The notes: generated by a model not told the origin, from the letters alone. A DNA stretch of 64,000 nt from Larkinella soli (GCF_003703975.1 NZ_QTJY01000001.1:372001-436000), one strand, 5' to 3'. Counted from the stretch's first letter, positions 45,428-54,140 are shown. Numbers and translations: made by a program.

Positions 45428-45458
45428 TTGACTGACCTTGCTCTGAATTGTACTTTTA
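45428..45458 (+). promoter_or_regulatory. Candidate promoter for the 45512 gene
   Basis: TTG 45428-45430, 20-nt spacer, TACTTTTA 45451-45458 (last base differs from TAnnTTTG). Confidence 0.45.
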
Positions 45459-45511
45459 CGGAGTAAAACTCAGATCACGCCGTTTTCAGGAAAAATTTAA
45501 TTGGATCACCC

Positions 45512-45865
45512 GTGTTGAATAGCGAATACCTTACCGAATTATATTCGAATACTAAAGGTTCTTCCTACCAATGTGATGCCACCAACCGGATCATCATCCG
45601 GTTCGGCGACATTACGGTTTCGCTGCGGATCACCGATTTCCTGACCTTCAAGCGCCGGGTCGATTCGGTCGATATTCACACGATGATCTTCAATACGGAC
45701 GATGCCTACGACGTTGAAATCATCGACGCTCCGCGCACCGACCAGCTTTTTGTCCTGAATCTGTGCGACCTGATTCTGCTCCGCGACCTTCTGGCCGGCA
45801 CCCGGTTCGCCCTCGATCTGAACACCCTGCTGCACGAACGCATCTATAACGCCGTCGTTTACTGA
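45512..45865 (+). CDS. Conserved-looking hypothetical protein, 117 aa
   Basis: The function is not recognised. A soluble, mostly beta/alpha protein starting MLNSEYLTELYSNTKGSSYQ (GTG start) with ITDFLTFKRRVDSVDIHTMI and a helical end (LCDLILLRDLLAGTRFALDLN). No signal peptide or catalytic motif. Divergent from the radical SAM gene; a link between them is possible but unproven. The 204 bp after it holds no clear gene. Confidence 0.7.
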   Translation: MLNSEYLTELYSNTKGSSYQCDATNRIIIRFGDITVSLRITDFLTFKRRVDSVDIHTMIFNTDDAYDVEIIDAPRTDQLFVLNLCDLILLRDLLAGTRFALDLNTLLHERIYNAVVY

Positions 45866-46069
45866 GCCGCCGTTAACCCCAGGTGCAAATCGCTCGTTTT
45901 GCTCTAAAAATGCCCTCCGGATGGCCGGAGACACAATTAGACTGTTTCCAAATTTCGATCCGGCAACCGCTCCCGTAAACTTTTTCTTCTTTCGTATAGT
46001 ATACTTGTAAAAAACGTTGGGCCTGCCCTCCTTTTTAACGAAGAATATCGTCCCAAAAACGACACAACC

Positions 46070-46603
46070 ATGAAAGATTTGGTAAGAATGAGAACCTCCC
46101 TGAAGGAAGAAACGGAGCGGATTCTCAACGAGCAGATAAAAATGGAAGCCCATTCTTCCGCCATATACCTGTCGATGGCGGCCTGGTGCGACCGGAACGG
46201 TTTCGATTACAGCGCCGGGTACTTCTACAAACAGGCAGAAGAGGAACGCAGCCATATGCTGAAAATCTTCAAATACGTCTCCGATCTCGGAGGCACGGCG
46301 GTTTCACCGGAAGTAACCAACGTTCCGCAGGAATTTGAAGGCTTCCGGGATGTGTTCGAACTGGCCCTCCAGCAGGAAATCGCCGTGACGAACTCAATCA
46401 ACCGCATCGTGGCCACCGCCCGTCAGCTGAATGACTTCGCCACCGACCAGTTCATGCAGTGGTTCGTTCAGGAGCAGATCGAAGAAGAATATGTCGCCCG
46501 CCGGGCCGTTGAACTCTTCGACGTCATCGGCGAGGAAGGCGTCGGCCGGTATATGATCGACAAGGCAATTCCGAAAATCACGTACGGCGAAGCCGCCGAA
46601 TAA
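46070..46603 (+). CDS. ftnA: Non-haem ferritin
   Basis: Iron-storage four-helix bundle that forms a 24-mer shell. 177 aa. Ferroxidase ligands are in LNEQIKMEAHSSAIYLSMAAW and EEERSHMLKIFKYV (ExxH), with the third-helix Glu in LALQQEIAVTNSIN and Gln/Glu in VQEQIEEEY. The extra first residues MKDLVR precede an alternative start at 46088. Near-match -7 box TATACTTG at 46000-46007. Confidence 0.94.
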   Translation: MKDLVRMRTSLKEETERILNEQIKMEAHSSAIYLSMAAWCDRNGFDYSAGYFYKQAEEERSHMLKIFKYVSDLGGTAVSPEVTNVPQEFEGFRDVFELALQQEIAVTNSINRIVATARQLNDFATDQFMQWFVQEQIEEEYVARRAVELFDVIGEEGVGRYMIDKAIPKITYGEAAE

Positions 46604-46635
46604 GGCTTTTCTTTCAGATACAGCAAGTTATCCTG

Positions 46636-46665
46636 TCCCGGCCGAAACATCGGCCGGGATTTTTT
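46636..46665 (+). terminator. Rho-independent terminator of the ferritin gene
   Basis: Perfect 10-bp stem TCCCGGCCGA/TCGGCCGGGA around an AACA tetraloop, then six T. Confidence 0.9.
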
Positions 46666-46696
46666 GCTTGTAAGGAAAGGTATTCGGAAAACCCAC

Positions 46697-47860
46697 ATGG
46701 ACGTAACAATCATCGGTGGCGGACTGGCCGGACTGATCGCCGGGCTGGAACTGACCCGGGCCGGACTGACCGTGACGCTGATCGAACGGAAAACCTATCC
46801 GTTTCACAAGGTCTGCGGGGAATATGTTTCCAACGAGGTTCGCCCCTACCTCGAATCGCTGGGCCTCCCGCTGACGGGGATGGGGGCCACCCGCATCGAC
46901 CGTTTTCAGTTTACGGCGCCCTCGGGCCGGTCGCTGGAAACCGCTCTGGACCTCGGCGGGTTCGGCATCAGTCGGTTCCGGCTCGACCATGCTCTTTATG
47001 AACTCGGCAAACGGGAAGGCATCACCTTCCTGCTGAACCGGCAGGCCGAACGCTGCACATTTTCCGGCGATTCGTTTTCGGTAACCCTGAATACCGGGGA
47101 GGTTATCCGGAGCCGCCTGGTCATCGGGGCCTTCGGCAAACGCTCGAAACTGGACAAACAGCTCGACCGCCGGTTCATGCGCCGGCCCTCGCCCTACATC
47201 GGCGTTAAATACCACATTCGCCCGGCCGAAAATCGGCCGGAATTTCGGGCCGATACCGTGGCCCTGCACAACTTTCAGGACGGCTACTGCGGACTTTCTT
47301 CCATCGAAGACGGAAACTACTGCCTGTGCTACCTGACGACGCGGGCCCAACTCCGCCGGTTCGGCAGCGTACCGGAACTGGAAAAAGCCGTTCTGCAGCG
47401 GAACCCCTACCTGAAGGCCATTTACGGCCATTCGGAATTATTGTATGAGAAACCGGAAGTGATTAACGAAGTGTCGTTTGCGCCCAAACAGGCGGTGGAG
47501 GATCACATCCTGATGGCGGGGGATTCGGCGGGGCTGATCACTCCCCTGTGCGGCAACGGAATGGCGATGGCGATCCGGGGCGGCTGGCTGGCGGCCGACC
47601 TGGCCTCCGGTTTCCTGAAGGGCCGCCTGACCCGGGCCGAACTGGAACGCCGTTACCGCAGCGCCTGGTCCGACCAGTTCGACGGTCGGCTGCGCGTGGG
47701 TCGGATTACGCAGCGGCTATTCGGAGACGAATGGCTGTCAGGGGCGGCCGTCTCGCTGTTCGGCGCCGTTCCGCCCTTGCTGCGCGGAGTGATCCGGCGA
47801 ACGCACGGTGAGCCATTTAACGATTGGCGAACACCGGCCAAAGACCTGATTTCCGGCTGA
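46697..47860 (+). CDS. FAD-dependent oxidoreductase (geranylgeranyl-reductase-like)
   Basis: A 387-aa flavoprotein. Dinucleotide motif DVTIIGGGLAGLIAGLELTR, FHKVCGEYVSNEV (the CGE motif of the GGR/halogenase-like family), and the second FAD site HILMAGDSAGLITPLCGNGMAMAIRGG. Family members reduce polyprenyl chains or oxidise aromatic rings; the substrate here is unknown. The ATG at 46697 starts the Rossmann strand. It converges on the Lrp gene with 4 bp between stops and no terminator. Confidence 0.87.
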   Translation: MDVTIIGGGLAGLIAGLELTRAGLTVTLIERKTYPFHKVCGEYVSNEVRPYLESLGLPLTGMGATRIDRFQFTAPSGRSLETALDLGGFGISRFRLDHALYELGKREGITFLLNRQAERCTFSGDSFSVTLNTGEVIRSRLVIGAFGKRSKLDKQLDRRFMRRPSPYIGVKYHIRPAENRPEFRADTVALHNFQDGYCGLSSIEDGNYCLCYLTTRAQLRRFGSVPELEKAVLQRNPYLKAIYGHSELLYEKPEVINEVSFAPKQAVEDHILMAGDSAGLITPLCGNGMAMAIRGGWLAADLASGFLKGRLTRAELERRYRSAWSDQFDGRLRVGRITQRLFGDEWLSGAAVSLFGAVPPLLRGVIRRTHGEPFNDWRTPAKDLISG

Positions 47861-47864
47861 TTCG

Positions 47865-48326
47865 CTACTCTTCGACTGGAATGACGGTCGTATTCTTCAC
47901 TTCGGCCATGACAAAAAAACTGCTGATGTGGAGAATACCGGGCAGTACGGAAAGCCGTTCCTGATAAAAAGCGTTATAGTTTTCCATATCCCGCACGACC
48001 ACCTTCAGCAGGTAATCGAAGGTCCCGGAAACCCGGTTGCACTCCATTACTTCGGGCAACTGGGCAATGGCCCGGTCAAACTCGAAAAAGGAGTCGCGGG
48101 TTTGTTTGGCGAGGGTGACCTGGCAAAACACCACCAGGAGGTTGCCGAGTTTTTTCTTATTGAGGAGCGTAACGTGTTTCTCGATGATTCCGTCCCGTTC
48201 CATGCGTTTGATTCGCTCATGGACGGGTGTCTTGGAGAGGTTGATGCGCTTCCCGATTTCCTGAATGGTCAACTGGGCATCTTCCTGCAAAAGGGCCAGG
48301 ATTTGTCTGTCTATTCTATCGACCAT
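47865..48326 (-). CDS. Lrp/AsnC-family transcriptional regulator
   Basis: A 153-aa DNA-binding protein. N-terminal winged helix-turn-helix (DRQILALLQEDAQLTIQEIGKRINLSKTPVHERIKRME) and C-terminal RAM/AsnC ligand domain (VVFCQVTLAKQT; CNRVSGTFDYLLKVVVRDME). Divergent from ald; Lrp-type regulators next to alanine dehydrogenase commonly control it in response to alanine, which is inferred here. Confidence 0.93.
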   Translation of the reverse strand: MVDRIDRQILALLQEDAQLTIQEIGKRINLSKTPVHERIKRMERDGIIEKHVTLLNKKKLGNLLVVFCQVTLAKQTRDSFFEFDRAIAQLPEVMECNRVSGTFDYLLKVVVRDMENYNAFYQERLSVLPGILHISSFFVMAEVKNTTVIPVEE

Positions 48327-48392
48327 GACCTGAGGGAAATTTTTCGGTTCGGCCTCCCGGTTCAGGCCGGCAATCAGGATTTTTTTCCCTGT

Positions 48393-48408
48393 TTTATCGA
48401 AAGATAAA
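48393..48408. promoter_or_regulatory. Palindrome between the Lrp-type and ald genes
   Basis: TTTATC-GAAA-GATAAA, in an AT-rich stretch 51 bp upstream of the ald -7 box. Candidate operator for the adjacent regulator. Confidence 0.4.
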
Positions 48409-48458
48409 CACTTTTTCCTGAAATCCGTTCTTTACGTAGAATTCCATTTGGCCCTTTC

Positions 48459-48466
48459 TACCTTTG
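48459..48466 (+). promoter_or_regulatory. -7 box of ald
   Basis: TACCTTTG, 38 nt before ATG 48505; no TTG at the standard position, as is common for regulated promoters. It rules out the upstream frame start at 48448. Confidence 0.55.
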
Positions 48467-48504
48467 CACTTCCACATTCAACAGACCATAATTCAGAGAA
48501 TCCC

Positions 48505-49641
48505 ATGGTGATCGGTGTTCCCAAGGAGATAAAAAATAACGAAAACCGCGTCGCGCTGACACCGGCTGGTGTGTCTGAACTGCGCAAGTTCGGGCATACG
48601 GTTTACGTTCAGGTGAACGCCGGTTCAGGAAGCGGATTTGAAGACGGAGAATACATCGAGGCCGGGGCCGTCATGCTGCCGACCATCGAGGAGGTTTACG
48701 GCATTGCCGAGATGATCATCAAGGTCAAGGAGCCGATCGAATCGGAATATGAACTGATCAAGGAAGGTCAGCTGCTGTTCACTTATTTCCATTTTGCTTC
48801 TTCTCAGGACCTGACGGAGGCCATGATTCGCCGGAAGGCGGTATGTCTGGCCTACGAAACCGTTGAAAAAACCGACCGGAGCCTGCCGCTGCTGATTCCG
48901 ATGTCGGAAGTAGCAGGCCGGATGGCCGTTCAGGAAGGAGCCAAATACCTTGAAAAACCGCAGAAAGGACGGGGTATCCTGCTGGGCGGGGTTCCGGGCG
49001 TCAAACCGGCCCACGTCCTGATCCTCGGCGGAGGCATCGTCGGAACGCAGGCCGCCAAAATGGCCGCCGGTCTGGGCGCGCACGTCACGATCATGGATAT
49101 CAGCCTGCCGCGTCTGCGCTACCTTTCCGACATCATGCCGGAAAACGTCGATACGCTGATGTCGAACGAATACAACATTCGGGAAGCCGTCAAGCATTCC
49201 GACCTGATCATCGGGGCCGTCCTGATTCCGGGCACTAAAGCCCCCCATTTGGTCACACGGGAAATGCTGAAACTGATGCGTCCCGGGACCGTGCTGGTGG
49301 ATGTAGCCGTCGATCAGGGGGGCTGTATCGAAACCTGCACCCCGACGACCCACGAAAATCCGACCTACGTGATCGACGATGTGGTTCACTACTGCGTCGC
49401 CAATATGCCGGGGGCCGTTCCCTATACCTCGACCGTGGCCCTGACTAACGCTACCCTGGCCTATGCCCTTCAGCTGGCCAACAAAGGCTGGCAGCGGGCC
49501 TGCCGCGAAAACGAGGAACTGAAACGCGGCCTGAACGTAGTAGACGGCCGGGTCGTTTATCAGGGAGTGGCCGAAGCGTTCGGTCTGGAACTGACGAATG
49601 TCGGCGACATCCTCCGGAAGGAAGAAGAAATCAACGCTTAA
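48505..49641 (+). CDS. ald: Alanine dehydrogenase
   Basis: NAD-dependent interconversion of L-alanine and pyruvate plus ammonia. 378 aa. N-terminal MVIGVPKEIKNNENRVALTP, substrate residues in LFTYFHFASSQDLTEAM, and NAD-binding VLILGGGIVGTQAAKMAAGLGAH with IMDI. VVHYCVANMPGAVPYTST is the conserved C-terminal motif. Divergent from the Lrp-type regulator. Confidence 0.96.
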   Translation: MVIGVPKEIKNNENRVALTPAGVSELRKFGHTVYVQVNAGSGSGFEDGEYIEAGAVMLPTIEEVYGIAEMIIKVKEPIESEYELIKEGQLLFTYFHFASSQDLTEAMIRRKAVCLAYETVEKTDRSLPLLIPMSEVAGRMAVQEGAKYLEKPQKGRGILLGGVPGVKPAHVLILGGGIVGTQAAKMAAGLGAHVTIMDISLPRLRYLSDIMPENVDTLMSNEYNIREAVKHSDLIIGAVLIPGTKAPHLVTREMLKLMRPGTVLVDVAVDQGGCIETCTPTTHENPTYVIDDVVHYCVANMPGAVPYTSTVALTNATLAYALQLANKGWQRACRENEELKRGLNVVDGRVVYQGVAEAFGLELTNVGDILRKEEEINA

Positions 49642-49663
49642 CACCAGTTTGTGGTGTTTTTAA
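49640..49663 (+). terminator. Terminator of ald
   Basis: AACACCA (49640-49646) pairs with TGGTGTT (49652-49658), then a T-run. It overlaps the ald stop codon. Confidence 0.75.
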
Positions 49664-49753
49664 AATTTTTAAGGAACCGTATACTTCAATCTTCAAACTA
49701 AAAATGTAGCTTCATCAACAATTTTAATAAGGGTTTAGGAATAAAGTAACCGG

Positions 49754-49787
49754 AAAGGCGCTGAGCAACTGTTTGGCGCCTTTTTTT
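49754..49787 (+). terminator. Second terminator downstream of ald
   Basis: AAAGGCGC (49754-49761) pairs with GCGCCTTT (49776-49783), within a run of seven T that reaches the LytTR gene stop. The 90 bp between the two terminators is AT-rich with no frame. Confidence 0.75.
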
Positions 49788-50535
49788 AATGGAAGCGGTT
49801 CAGGTATTCCGAAACGTACCGTTTATAGACCCGCCCTACCCTGAATGCCCGGCCGCCGATCTCCACCACATTCGGGTCCGAACGCCGGATCAGATCCGCC
49901 TGAACGATGTGCGACCGACTGATCCGAACGAAGCGATCCCTCGGGAGCCGCTCCTCGGCTTCTTTCATCGTCATCCGGGTGACGTGGGTCCGCGAACGGG
50001 TCACCACTTTCAGATAATTCTCCAGACTTTCCAGATAAAGAATGTCCGCGTACGGAATTTCCAGCCGGCTTCCGTCGACCTGACAACCGAAAACTGCCGG
50101 GCCCGACTTTTCCGAACCGGTATTTGCCGCCGGCGGTGCGGGTGGCGGGCTGGTCAGAAACCGGAACGTCATATATACCCCGAGGCCCGTCACGGTATAT
50201 ACGTAAAAACTGATCAGGAAAGGCAGCACGTGAGACACCCCAAACTGGTAGCGGAGAATGAGGTACATATTCAGCGACTGGAGCCCTACCAGACCGGCCA
50301 GCCAGCCGAAATACCGCCCCGTCCGGCCCTTCAGAAACATACCCTCAAAAAGTACCCGGTTGTGCAGAATCAGCCAGCCGTACATCAGCACCAGATAGAA
50401 ATACGGCGCATACCGCTCGAATCCGTCCCTTCCGGAAAGCAGGTACTGATCGGGCAGGTAGTGCGCCAGCAGCAGGGCCAGCAGCCCAAGCAGGTTGCGG
50501 GCCACGAACGATTCGGAAAGTCGCTTCAGCATCAT
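49786..50535 (-). CDS. Membrane-bound LytTR transcription regulator
   Basis: A 249-aa protein: about four transmembrane helices (residues 10-135), a Pro/Ala linker (PPPAPPAA), then a C-terminal LytTR DNA-binding domain (YADILYLESLENYLKVVTRS; FVRISRSHIVQ). It joins membrane sensing to direct DNA binding without a phosphorelay (inferred). ATG 50535 starts just before the first helix; the longer frame to 50592 adds a non-conserved leader. Divergent from the 50690 membrane protein gene, a plausible target. Confidence 0.87.
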   Translation of the reverse strand: MMLKRLSESFVARNLLGLLALLLAHYLPDQYLLSGRDGFERYAPYFYLVLMYGWLILHNRVLFEGMFLKGRTGRYFGWLAGLVGLQSLNMYLILRYQFGVSHVLPFLISFYVYTVTGLGVYMTFRFLTSPPPAPPAANTGSEKSGPAVFGCQVDGSRLEIPYADILYLESLENYLKVVTRSRTHVTRMTMKEAEERLPRDRFVRISRSHIVQADLIRRSDPNVVEIGGRAFRVGRVYKRYVSEYLNRFH

Positions 50536-50689
50536 CGGCCCAAAGTACGCAAATTGCCGTTTCACCCCTCCGTGACCAGAGCACTTCGTCACCGGCGAAG
50601 GCCCCCGGTCACGAAAAACCGTCCGGATTCACGGCTTTCGGCCATTTTTGGTCTCTCTCCGGTTTCCAGTTCAACGCCGGAACCTGACC

Positions 50690-51376
50690 ATGCAAACCAT
50701 CCATTCTATCAATCTCTGGATTCACATTGCGTTCGGAACAGCGGGCTTACTGCTCGGTCTGGTGGTCCTGAACGCGCCGAAACGAAAAGGGCTTCATACC
50801 CGGTTCGGGCGGTATTTTCTCAGCACACTGGCGGTGGTCGTGCTGACGGGCCTTCTGGGGGCGCTGTTCTTTCGAAGCACGCCGTTCCTGATGCTGCTGA
50901 CGCTGCTGTCGGGCTATGAAGGGTATTCGGGCTTTCGGGCCGTGCGGCTGCGCCGTCAAAAAGCCGGCCGGCAGGACGTGATCATCGCCGTCATCGTCCT
51001 GATTACGGGATTGGTTTATACCGCCCGGCTGAACCTGGGGGCGGGAAACTGGTCGCCCTCGGTGATCTACCCGACCGTCGGTTCGCTCGTTTTCCTGACC
51101 GGTTACGATCTGGTGAAACGGTTCCTCTGGTTCGAACGGCTGAGAGGCTTCTGGCTCTACGAGCACATTTACAAACTGATTTCCGCTTTCGGCGCTCTGC
51201 TCTCGGCTTTCTGCGGGAACGTTTTTCCGGCCTGGCAGCCCTACAGCCAGATGGTGCCGGGGTTATTCTGCCTGCTGATGATCGCTTATTTCTTCAGGAA
51301 GGTTTCCGCCAGGACGTTCCATTCCTCGTCGAGCGTTCCGGCAAATACCGTCGTTCCGGCAAGTCGGTACCAGTAA
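50690..51376 (+). CDS. Integral membrane protein, DUF2306-like
   Basis: A 228-aa protein with about seven hydrophobic helices starting MQTIHSINLWIHIAFGTAGL. Arg/Lys-rich cytoplasmic loops (RLRRQKAGRQD) alternate with the helices. It resembles DUF2306-type membrane proteins of unknown function, a weak match from memory. The last 30 codons or so overlap the 3' end of the convergent 51286 gene, so the C-terminus (ARTFHSSSSVPANTVV) may not be conserved. Confidence 0.78.
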   Translation: MQTIHSINLWIHIAFGTAGLLLGLVVLNAPKRKGLHTRFGRYFLSTLAVVVLTGLLGALFFRSTPFLMLLTLLSGYEGYSGFRAVRLRRQKAGRQDVIIAVIVLITGLVYTARLNLGAGNWSPSVIYPTVGSLVFLTGYDLVKRFLWFERLRGFWLYEHIYKLISAFGALLSAFCGNVFPAWQPYSQMVPGLFCLLMIAYFFRKVSARTFHSSSSVPANTVVPASRYQ

Positions 51377-51579
51377 CCGGCGTTCCACTGGTCGCCCTCC
51401 TTCCGGTGGAGGTAGGCGTGCAGATGGTCGTAATCGCGGGTTCCTTCCCGGCTCTGGGCAATTTCGTGGGCCTGGTTCCAGTCGCCTTTCGCGTCGTACC
51501 AGAGGGCGGTGGCAAGGGGGTGCAGTCCGGCCGGGGGTCTGGCTTCGGACAGGCTGTCGGTAAAGTCCTGAAGTGTCAT
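51286..51579 (-). CDS. Conserved-looking hypothetical protein, 97 aa
   Basis: A 97-aa soluble protein: LATALWYDAKGDWNQAHEIA and DHLHAYLHRKEGDQWNAGYWYRLAG are distinctive and familiar from Bacteroidota hypothetical proteins (recollection). Tetratricopeptide-like helical character, with no catalytic motif. It overlaps the end of the 50690 gene by 91 bp on the opposite strand and lies 21 bp after the RecD-like gene on its own strand. Confidence 0.8.
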   Translation of the reverse strand: MTLQDFTDSLSEARPPAGLHPLATALWYDAKGDWNQAHEIAQSREGTRDYDHLHAYLHRKEGDQWNAGYWYRLAGTTVFAGTLDEEWNVLAETFLKK

Positions 51580-51600
51580 CTTTCCGAAATTCGGGTTCGG

Positions 51601-53022
51601 TCATTCGAAAAACTGAGGCATAAAATTCATCAGAAACGCTTCGTCGGTGGCCCGGGTCAGGGCCGTATAAAGCCAGCGGATAAATTCCTGGTTGGTCTGG
51701 CCTTCGGGCAGAAATCCCTGATCGACGAACACGGCCGGCCACTGCCCCCCCTGGGCCTTGTGGCAGGTCAGGGCATAGGCGAATTTGACCTGAAGGGCGT
51801 TCAGGTACGGGTCCCGTCGCACGGCCTCGGCCCGCTCGCGTTTGGATTTTATGTAAAAATAATCCTTCTGAACGCTCTCGTACAACTGCCGGTTTTCATC
51901 CCGCCCCAGCGAGGGCTGCGGAGAATACAGCGTGTTCAGGATGATTTTGGATTCAAATTCCGGCTGTTCGTCGTAGTCGACCAGCCGGAGGGTGACGGTG
52001 GCGAATTTCAGGCCGTGCTGCTCCTCGTGTTTCCGGATTTTCATGACCTCCACGAAATCCCCGTTCGCCAGAAAACCCGCCGGGGAGTCGTCGTCCAGCA
52101 CCGTGTAGTTGTTCTTCACGATCATCAGCATGTCGCCGGCATCGAGTTCTTCCTCGCACTGGTTGATCGCCCGCCGGATGAACTGATTGTACTGCACGGC
52201 CATTTTATTGGAGCGGGTGATGATGATCGTGTTCTCCCGGCCGTATTTATCGTAAGCGTACCGGATCCCGTCTTCCAGCCGGTCGCCGGTCATCCGGAAG
52301 ATGTCGCGGAACTTGCGGACGTTCAGTTGAATCTTCGGCTGCGGATCGCTCAGGACGTCGCGCAGGGTGGTGGCATTCAGCAAAATTCCCGAATGTTCGT
52401 CCTGCCGCATGACCTCGGTCAGTTCCTGTTCGGTGACCACCATATCGAAATTCCGCTCCAGGTGGATCTTATCCAGGGCCGGGCTCAGTTCCCGGCCGAC
52501 CGGCGGCAGTTGGGCCACGTCACCCACGAGCATCAGACGGTTGCCGGGGCTTTCAAACACGAAATCGACCAGGTCGGCCAGCAGCCCGTTCATGCCTATT
52601 TCGGCGTCGTCGCTGATCATGGAAGCCTCGTCGACGATGAAGACCGTGTCTTCGTGGTAATTCTTCTGCCGCTGGAAAACCAGGTTGCCCGAACTGGGGT
52701 CGGCCACCTGCCGGTAAATTTTCCGGTGGATGGTCTGGGCCATCCGTTTGGAGTAGTTGGCCATGACCTTGGCGGCCCGGCCCGTCGGGGCCAGCAATAC
52801 GGATTTATACCCGAATTTGGGCAAGGACTTGATAAGCGTGCTGATCAGCGTGGTCTTTCCGGTACCGGCATACCCTTTCAGCAGGAAGCAATCCCGGTAA
52901 TGTTCGTGTTCTTCACGATTCAGAAACTGGGCAAGGCGTTCGAAGAACTCCTGCTGACCGGCAGTCGGTTTGAAAGGGAATCGTTTCGCCAGCAACTGGG
53001 CGGGCGTGAGGGTCTCATTCAT
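51601..53022 (-). CDS. RecD-like superfamily 1 helicase/ATPase
   Basis: A 473-aa AAA/UvrD-fold helicase of the RecD type. Walker A LKGYAGTGKTTLISTL, APTGRAAKVMANY (motif Ia), FIVDEASMISD (Walker B), LVGDVAQLPPVG (motif III), and the C-terminal UvrD-like end ALTCHKAQGGQWPAVFVD and YTALTRATDEAFL (motifs V and VI). No nuclease domain is attached. Probably acts in DNA repair or recombination; partner unknown. ATG 53022 is preferred over 53058. Confidence 0.92.
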   Translation of the reverse strand: MNETLTPAQLLAKRFPFKPTAGQQEFFERLAQFLNREEHEHYRDCFLLKGYAGTGKTTLISTLIKSLPKFGYKSVLLAPTGRAAKVMANYSKRMAQTIHRKIYRQVADPSSGNLVFQRQKNYHEDTVFIVDEASMISDDAEIGMNGLLADLVDFVFESPGNRLMLVGDVAQLPPVGRELSPALDKIHLERNFDMVVTEQELTEVMRQDEHSGILLNATTLRDVLSDPQPKIQLNVRKFRDIFRMTGDRLEDGIRYAYDKYGRENTIIITRSNKMAVQYNQFIRRAINQCEEELDAGDMLMIVKNNYTVLDDDSPAGFLANGDFVEVMKIRKHEEQHGLKFATVTLRLVDYDEQPEFESKIILNTLYSPQPSLGRDENRQLYESVQKDYFYIKSKRERAEAVRRDPYLNALQVKFAYALTCHKAQGGQWPAVFVDQGFLPEGQTNQEFIRWLYTALTRATDEAFLMNFMPQFFE

Positions 53023-53066
53023 ACGCTCTAAGTTACGGCAAACGGCGGGTTTTCTCAAGCGGGGCG

Positions 53067-53435
53067 CTACATTCTCCGGTAGGCGGTCCGGCAGCCTTGC
53101 GCATCCTGGAAGGTCACCGTATCCTCCTTCAGACTGAACCGGTACGACTGCCCGACGTCCTTCGAATTGGAAATCCGGACGGTGTTTTTTTCGGCTTTGA
53201 ATGTCCCGACGTCCCAGACCGGCTGGACGGCCGTCACCTCCGACTGGGTTTCGTAAAAGCCGTTGCGTTCAAACGTGATCTCGTCCGGATAACGGCCGCT
53301 GCACTCCTCCCGGCTGACTTTCCGCCACGTTCCTTCCAGGCCGGAACCGCCCTCCTCCGCATCCGTTACCGGCGGTTTGCGGCAACCCGCAAGAACCATC
53401 ACCAGCAGAACCAATGCGATTCCTGCCGAATACAT
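53067..53435 (-). CDS. Lipocalin-like lipoprotein
   Basis: A 122-aa lipoprotein (lipobox LVMVLAGCRK). The mature part begins EGTWRKVSREECSGRYPDEI and ends DTVTFQDAQGCRTAYRRM, the short beta-barrel pattern of Bacteroidota lipocalin-like proteins, with two Cys that may pair. Ligand unknown. ATG 53435 is chosen because the signal peptide starts there. Confidence 0.75.
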   Translation of the reverse strand: MYSAGIALVLLVMVLAGCRKPPVTDAEEGGSGLEGTWRKVSREECSGRYPDEITFERNGFYETQSEVTAVQPVWDVGTFKAEKNTVRISNSKDVGQSYRFSLKEDTVTFQDAQGCRTAYRRM

Positions 53436-53681
53436 TTCTTTCACCGGCCTGAAGCCGGCCCCTGATCCATACGTCATCCCACCCGGTGTTCAATTCTGTT
53501 TTAAAGAAACGGAATATCCGCCATTCTTCCCTCAATCTCTTCCCTGTACCGGCCGCTGTCCGAATAGTTTAATGAAAGACCATGTTTCAATGCTTAAGAA
53601 AATTACAACTTAAAATTGCTTTTATCATAGCTGACCGTTATTTTCAACCTCTACCATTCTCAAAATCACTCCTGAACAGCC

Positions 53682-54119
53682 ATGAAGATCCGTCAGATTT
53701 TACAGGGAAAAGCCATCAACACCATCTACTCCGTCACGTCCGATTCCACCGTTTACGATGCCCTCGTGACGATGGCCGAAAAAAACATCGGCGCGATTCT
53801 GGTGATCGATAACGGCGAACTGACCGGCATTTTCTCGGAGCGGGATTATGCCCGCAAAGGGATTCTCCAGGGCCGGCACTCCCGGGAAACTTCCATCCGC
53901 GACGTGATGACGTCCAATCTGATCACCATTACCTCCGACCAGCCCATGGAGGACGCCATGATTCTGATGTCCGAAAAGCACATCCGTCACCTCCCGGTTG
54001 TCGACCAGAACGAGCTGATCGGCATCATTTCGATCAACGACGTCGTAAACAGCATCATCCGGGATCAGAAAGCCCGGATCGACTCGCTGGAAAGCTATAT
54101 CTCCGGTAGTCTCTACTAA
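53682..54119 (+). CDS. CBS-domain pair protein
   Basis: A 145-aa protein made of two CBS motifs (residues about 8-60 and 72-130; VYDALVTMAEKNIGAILVI and MEDAMILMSEKHIRHLPVV). CBS pairs bind adenine nucleotides and act as energy or redox sensors; no catalytic domain is attached. The partner is unknown. Similar stand-alone CBS proteins are widespread. Confidence 0.9.
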   Translation: MKIRQILQGKAINTIYSVTSDSTVYDALVTMAEKNIGAILVIDNGELTGIFSERDYARKGILQGRHSRETSIRDVMTSNLITITSDQPMEDAMILMSEKHIRHLPVVDQNELIGIISINDVVNSIIRDQKARIDSLESYISGSLY

Positions 54120-54140
54120 CCCGCCCCGCTCATTGACCCT

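Noticed and set aside
45915-45930. CTCCGG-ATGG-CCGGAG hairpin after the 45512 gene
   Set aside because: No T-run follows on either strand, so it is not called as a terminator.
50648-50689. Upstream extension of the DUF2306-like gene
   Set aside because: The added residues are basic and unlike a membrane-protein start; the ATG at 50690 directly precedes the first helix.
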